Source of the DNA: an uncultured Cellvibrio sp. | GTDB lineage: Bacteria; Pseudomonadota; Gammaproteobacteria; Pseudomonadales; Cellvibrionaceae | NCBI GenBank assembly: GCA_946886255.1 | Contig: CAMPIG010000252.1 | Location: forward strand, 1 to 7,032 | Reading direction: 5' to 3' | Length of the DNA: 7,032 nucleotides | Shown: positions 6,222-7,032 of the stretch, in pieces | How the letters are laid out: each line of letters begins with the position of its first letter | How positions within the stretch are numbered: position 1 is the stretch's first letter | Program-made: the position numbers and the translations under genes | Notes under the pieces: generated by a model | Databases searched by the model: none | Told to the model about the DNA's origin: nothing | The model's input: only the letters and a program-made list of their open reading frames with translations

Positions 6222-6314
6222 TTAATGGGCATCGCCGAAGTTTTTCGCTATGCTCACGTCAAAATCATAAAGACAAAGCTTCCTCGCTCTCACCTTATTC
6301 TTAAGAGGCTATGT

Positions 6315-7032
6315 ATGCGTCTCAGCTCCAGTGGTAATGCTATGAGTTTGCGGTTTACTGTATTGTTGTGTTCGTTGACATTGATGTTGAACGCATGCGG
6401 TGGGGGTGGAGGTTCATCGAGTCCCACTAATCCCAATTTAGTGACTGTCAGTGGGACAATCACGTATGATTTTGTTCCTTACAAAGCAGATTTTATTGGA
6501 CTGGATTATTCAGCGATAGACGTGCGTCCGGCGCGCGGGGTTGTGGTGGAATTACGAGATTCAGCTGACAGTCTTGTCGCAACAACATCCACAAATGACG
6601 AAGGTTTTTACAGTGCCAGGGTTGAAGCCAATACGGTGCTGCGTGTTCAGGTGAACGCACAATTGAAACGGAGTCAGGCACCCATCTGGGATATGACCGT
6701 CAATGACAATACAACGAATAATCGGTTGTATGCATTGGTGGGCAGCGAAGCGAATGTAGGAGACAGTAACTCAACCCGTAACTTACATGCACCCTCAGGC
6801 TGGGATAGCGGCGACTACGCCAACTCACGTCCCGCCGGTCCGTTCGCCATCCTTGATGCTGTCTATACCGGCTTGCAACAATTTGTCACCGCCGGATACA
6901 GCGGCAATTTCCCCCCCTTACAACTTCGTTGGAGTGTCAAAAATAACACGGCCGAAGGAGACCTTTCTCTCGGTGAAATTGGCACCAGTTTTTATTGGGA
7001 TGATGCGATTTATATTCTCGGTGAAGCCAATC
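6315..7032 (+). CDS. Putative outer-surface lipoprotein with carboxypeptidase-regulatory-like domain (3' end outside window)
   Basis: An open frame of 239 codons runs off the window end. The first 27 residues form a lipoprotein signal: SLR, a hydrophobic core (FTVLLCSLTLML) and lipobox LNAC with the modified Cys at C28. A flexible GGGGGSSSP tether follows; no Asp follows the Cys, which favours outer-membrane sorting. Residues 44-115 (VTVSGTIT, then GVVVELRD, then TSTNDEGFYSARV) look like a carboxypeptidase regulatory-like beta sandwich. The next part (GPFAILDAVYTGLQQF at 175-190, GEIGTSFYWDDAIYILGEAN at 220-239) recalls a group of secreted putative lipoproteins that I remember as having an HExxH metallopeptidase-like motif shortly downstream; that part is not visible here. 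The start at 6315 has AAGAGG (6303-6308) six bases upstream. Alternatives are ATG 6342, giving a shorter signal peptide, and ATG 6225, which has a strong AAGGTGG but gives an overlong n-region. Function is unknown. Confidence 0.8.
   Translation, partial: MRLSSSGNAMSLRFTVLLCSLTLMLNACGGGGGSSSPTNPNLVTVSGTITYDFVPYKADFIGLDYSAIDVRPARGVVVELRDSADSLVATTSTNDEGFYSARVEANTVLRVQVNAQLKRSQAPIWDMTVNDNTTNNRLYALVGSEANVGDSNSTRNLHAPSGWDSGDYANSRPAGPFAILDAVYTGLQQFVTAGYSGNFPPLQLRWSVKNNTAEGDLSLGEIGTSFYWDDAIYILGEAN

Noticed and set aside
1..7032. Defence island, mobile element, CRISPR array or toxin-antitoxin pair
   Set aside because: The MazG-like protein resembles dCTPase housekeeping enzymes, the GIY-YIG protein lacks any transposon or homing context, and there are no direct repeats, integrases or transposase remnants.

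Overview
The window reads as a housekeeping stretch of a gammaproteobacterial chromosome with moderate GC. The closest impression is Cellvibrionaceae or a related marine/soil lineage. That placement is an inference from gene content (CmoM is typical of gammaproteobacteria) and general protein style; no rRNA or other marker is present. Six complete genes are supported, plus one gene cut at each end of the window.

Layout. Bases 1-65 hold the first 21 codons of a minus-strand gene that looks like a PP2C-type protein phosphatase. Bases 66-240 are non-coding and contain a perfect 12-bp inverted repeat with an extra internal half-site and an adjoining palindrome. Bases 241-4211 are a compact minus-strand cluster, transcribed in the order GIY-YIG nuclease-like protein, DTW-domain tRNA acp-transferase (TapT-like), and a large PreP-type M16 zinc metallopeptidase. 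From 4210 a plus-strand pair follows: a small MazG/dCTPase-like nucleotide pyrophosphohydrolase and the tRNA wobble-uridine carboxyl methyltransferase CmoM. The divergent GIY-YIG and MazG start codons share the two middle bases of a CATG, so there is no true intergenic region between the two units. CmoM converges on a minus-strand gene for a membrane-anchored, Pam18-like J-domain protein (5381-5905).

Bases 5906-6314 are a 409-bp non-coding region. It holds a consensus -10 for the J-protein gene, several inverted repeats, a possible 14-codon mini-ORF followed by a hairpin with a T run, and a possible promoter. From 6315 to the window end runs the 5' part of a lipoprotein gene with a lipobox Cys, a polyglycine tether and a carboxypeptidase-regulatory-like beta domain.

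Themes. Two genes act in tRNA modification (TapT-like acp3U, CmoM at wobble U34), one in nucleotide-pool sanitation, one in peptide clearance and one in chaperone recruitment. There is no phage, IS, CRISPR, toxin-antitoxin or other defence island. The most unusual material is non-coding: the dyads at 129-170 and the 5974-6121 region. No strong case for a new multi-gene system can be made from this window.
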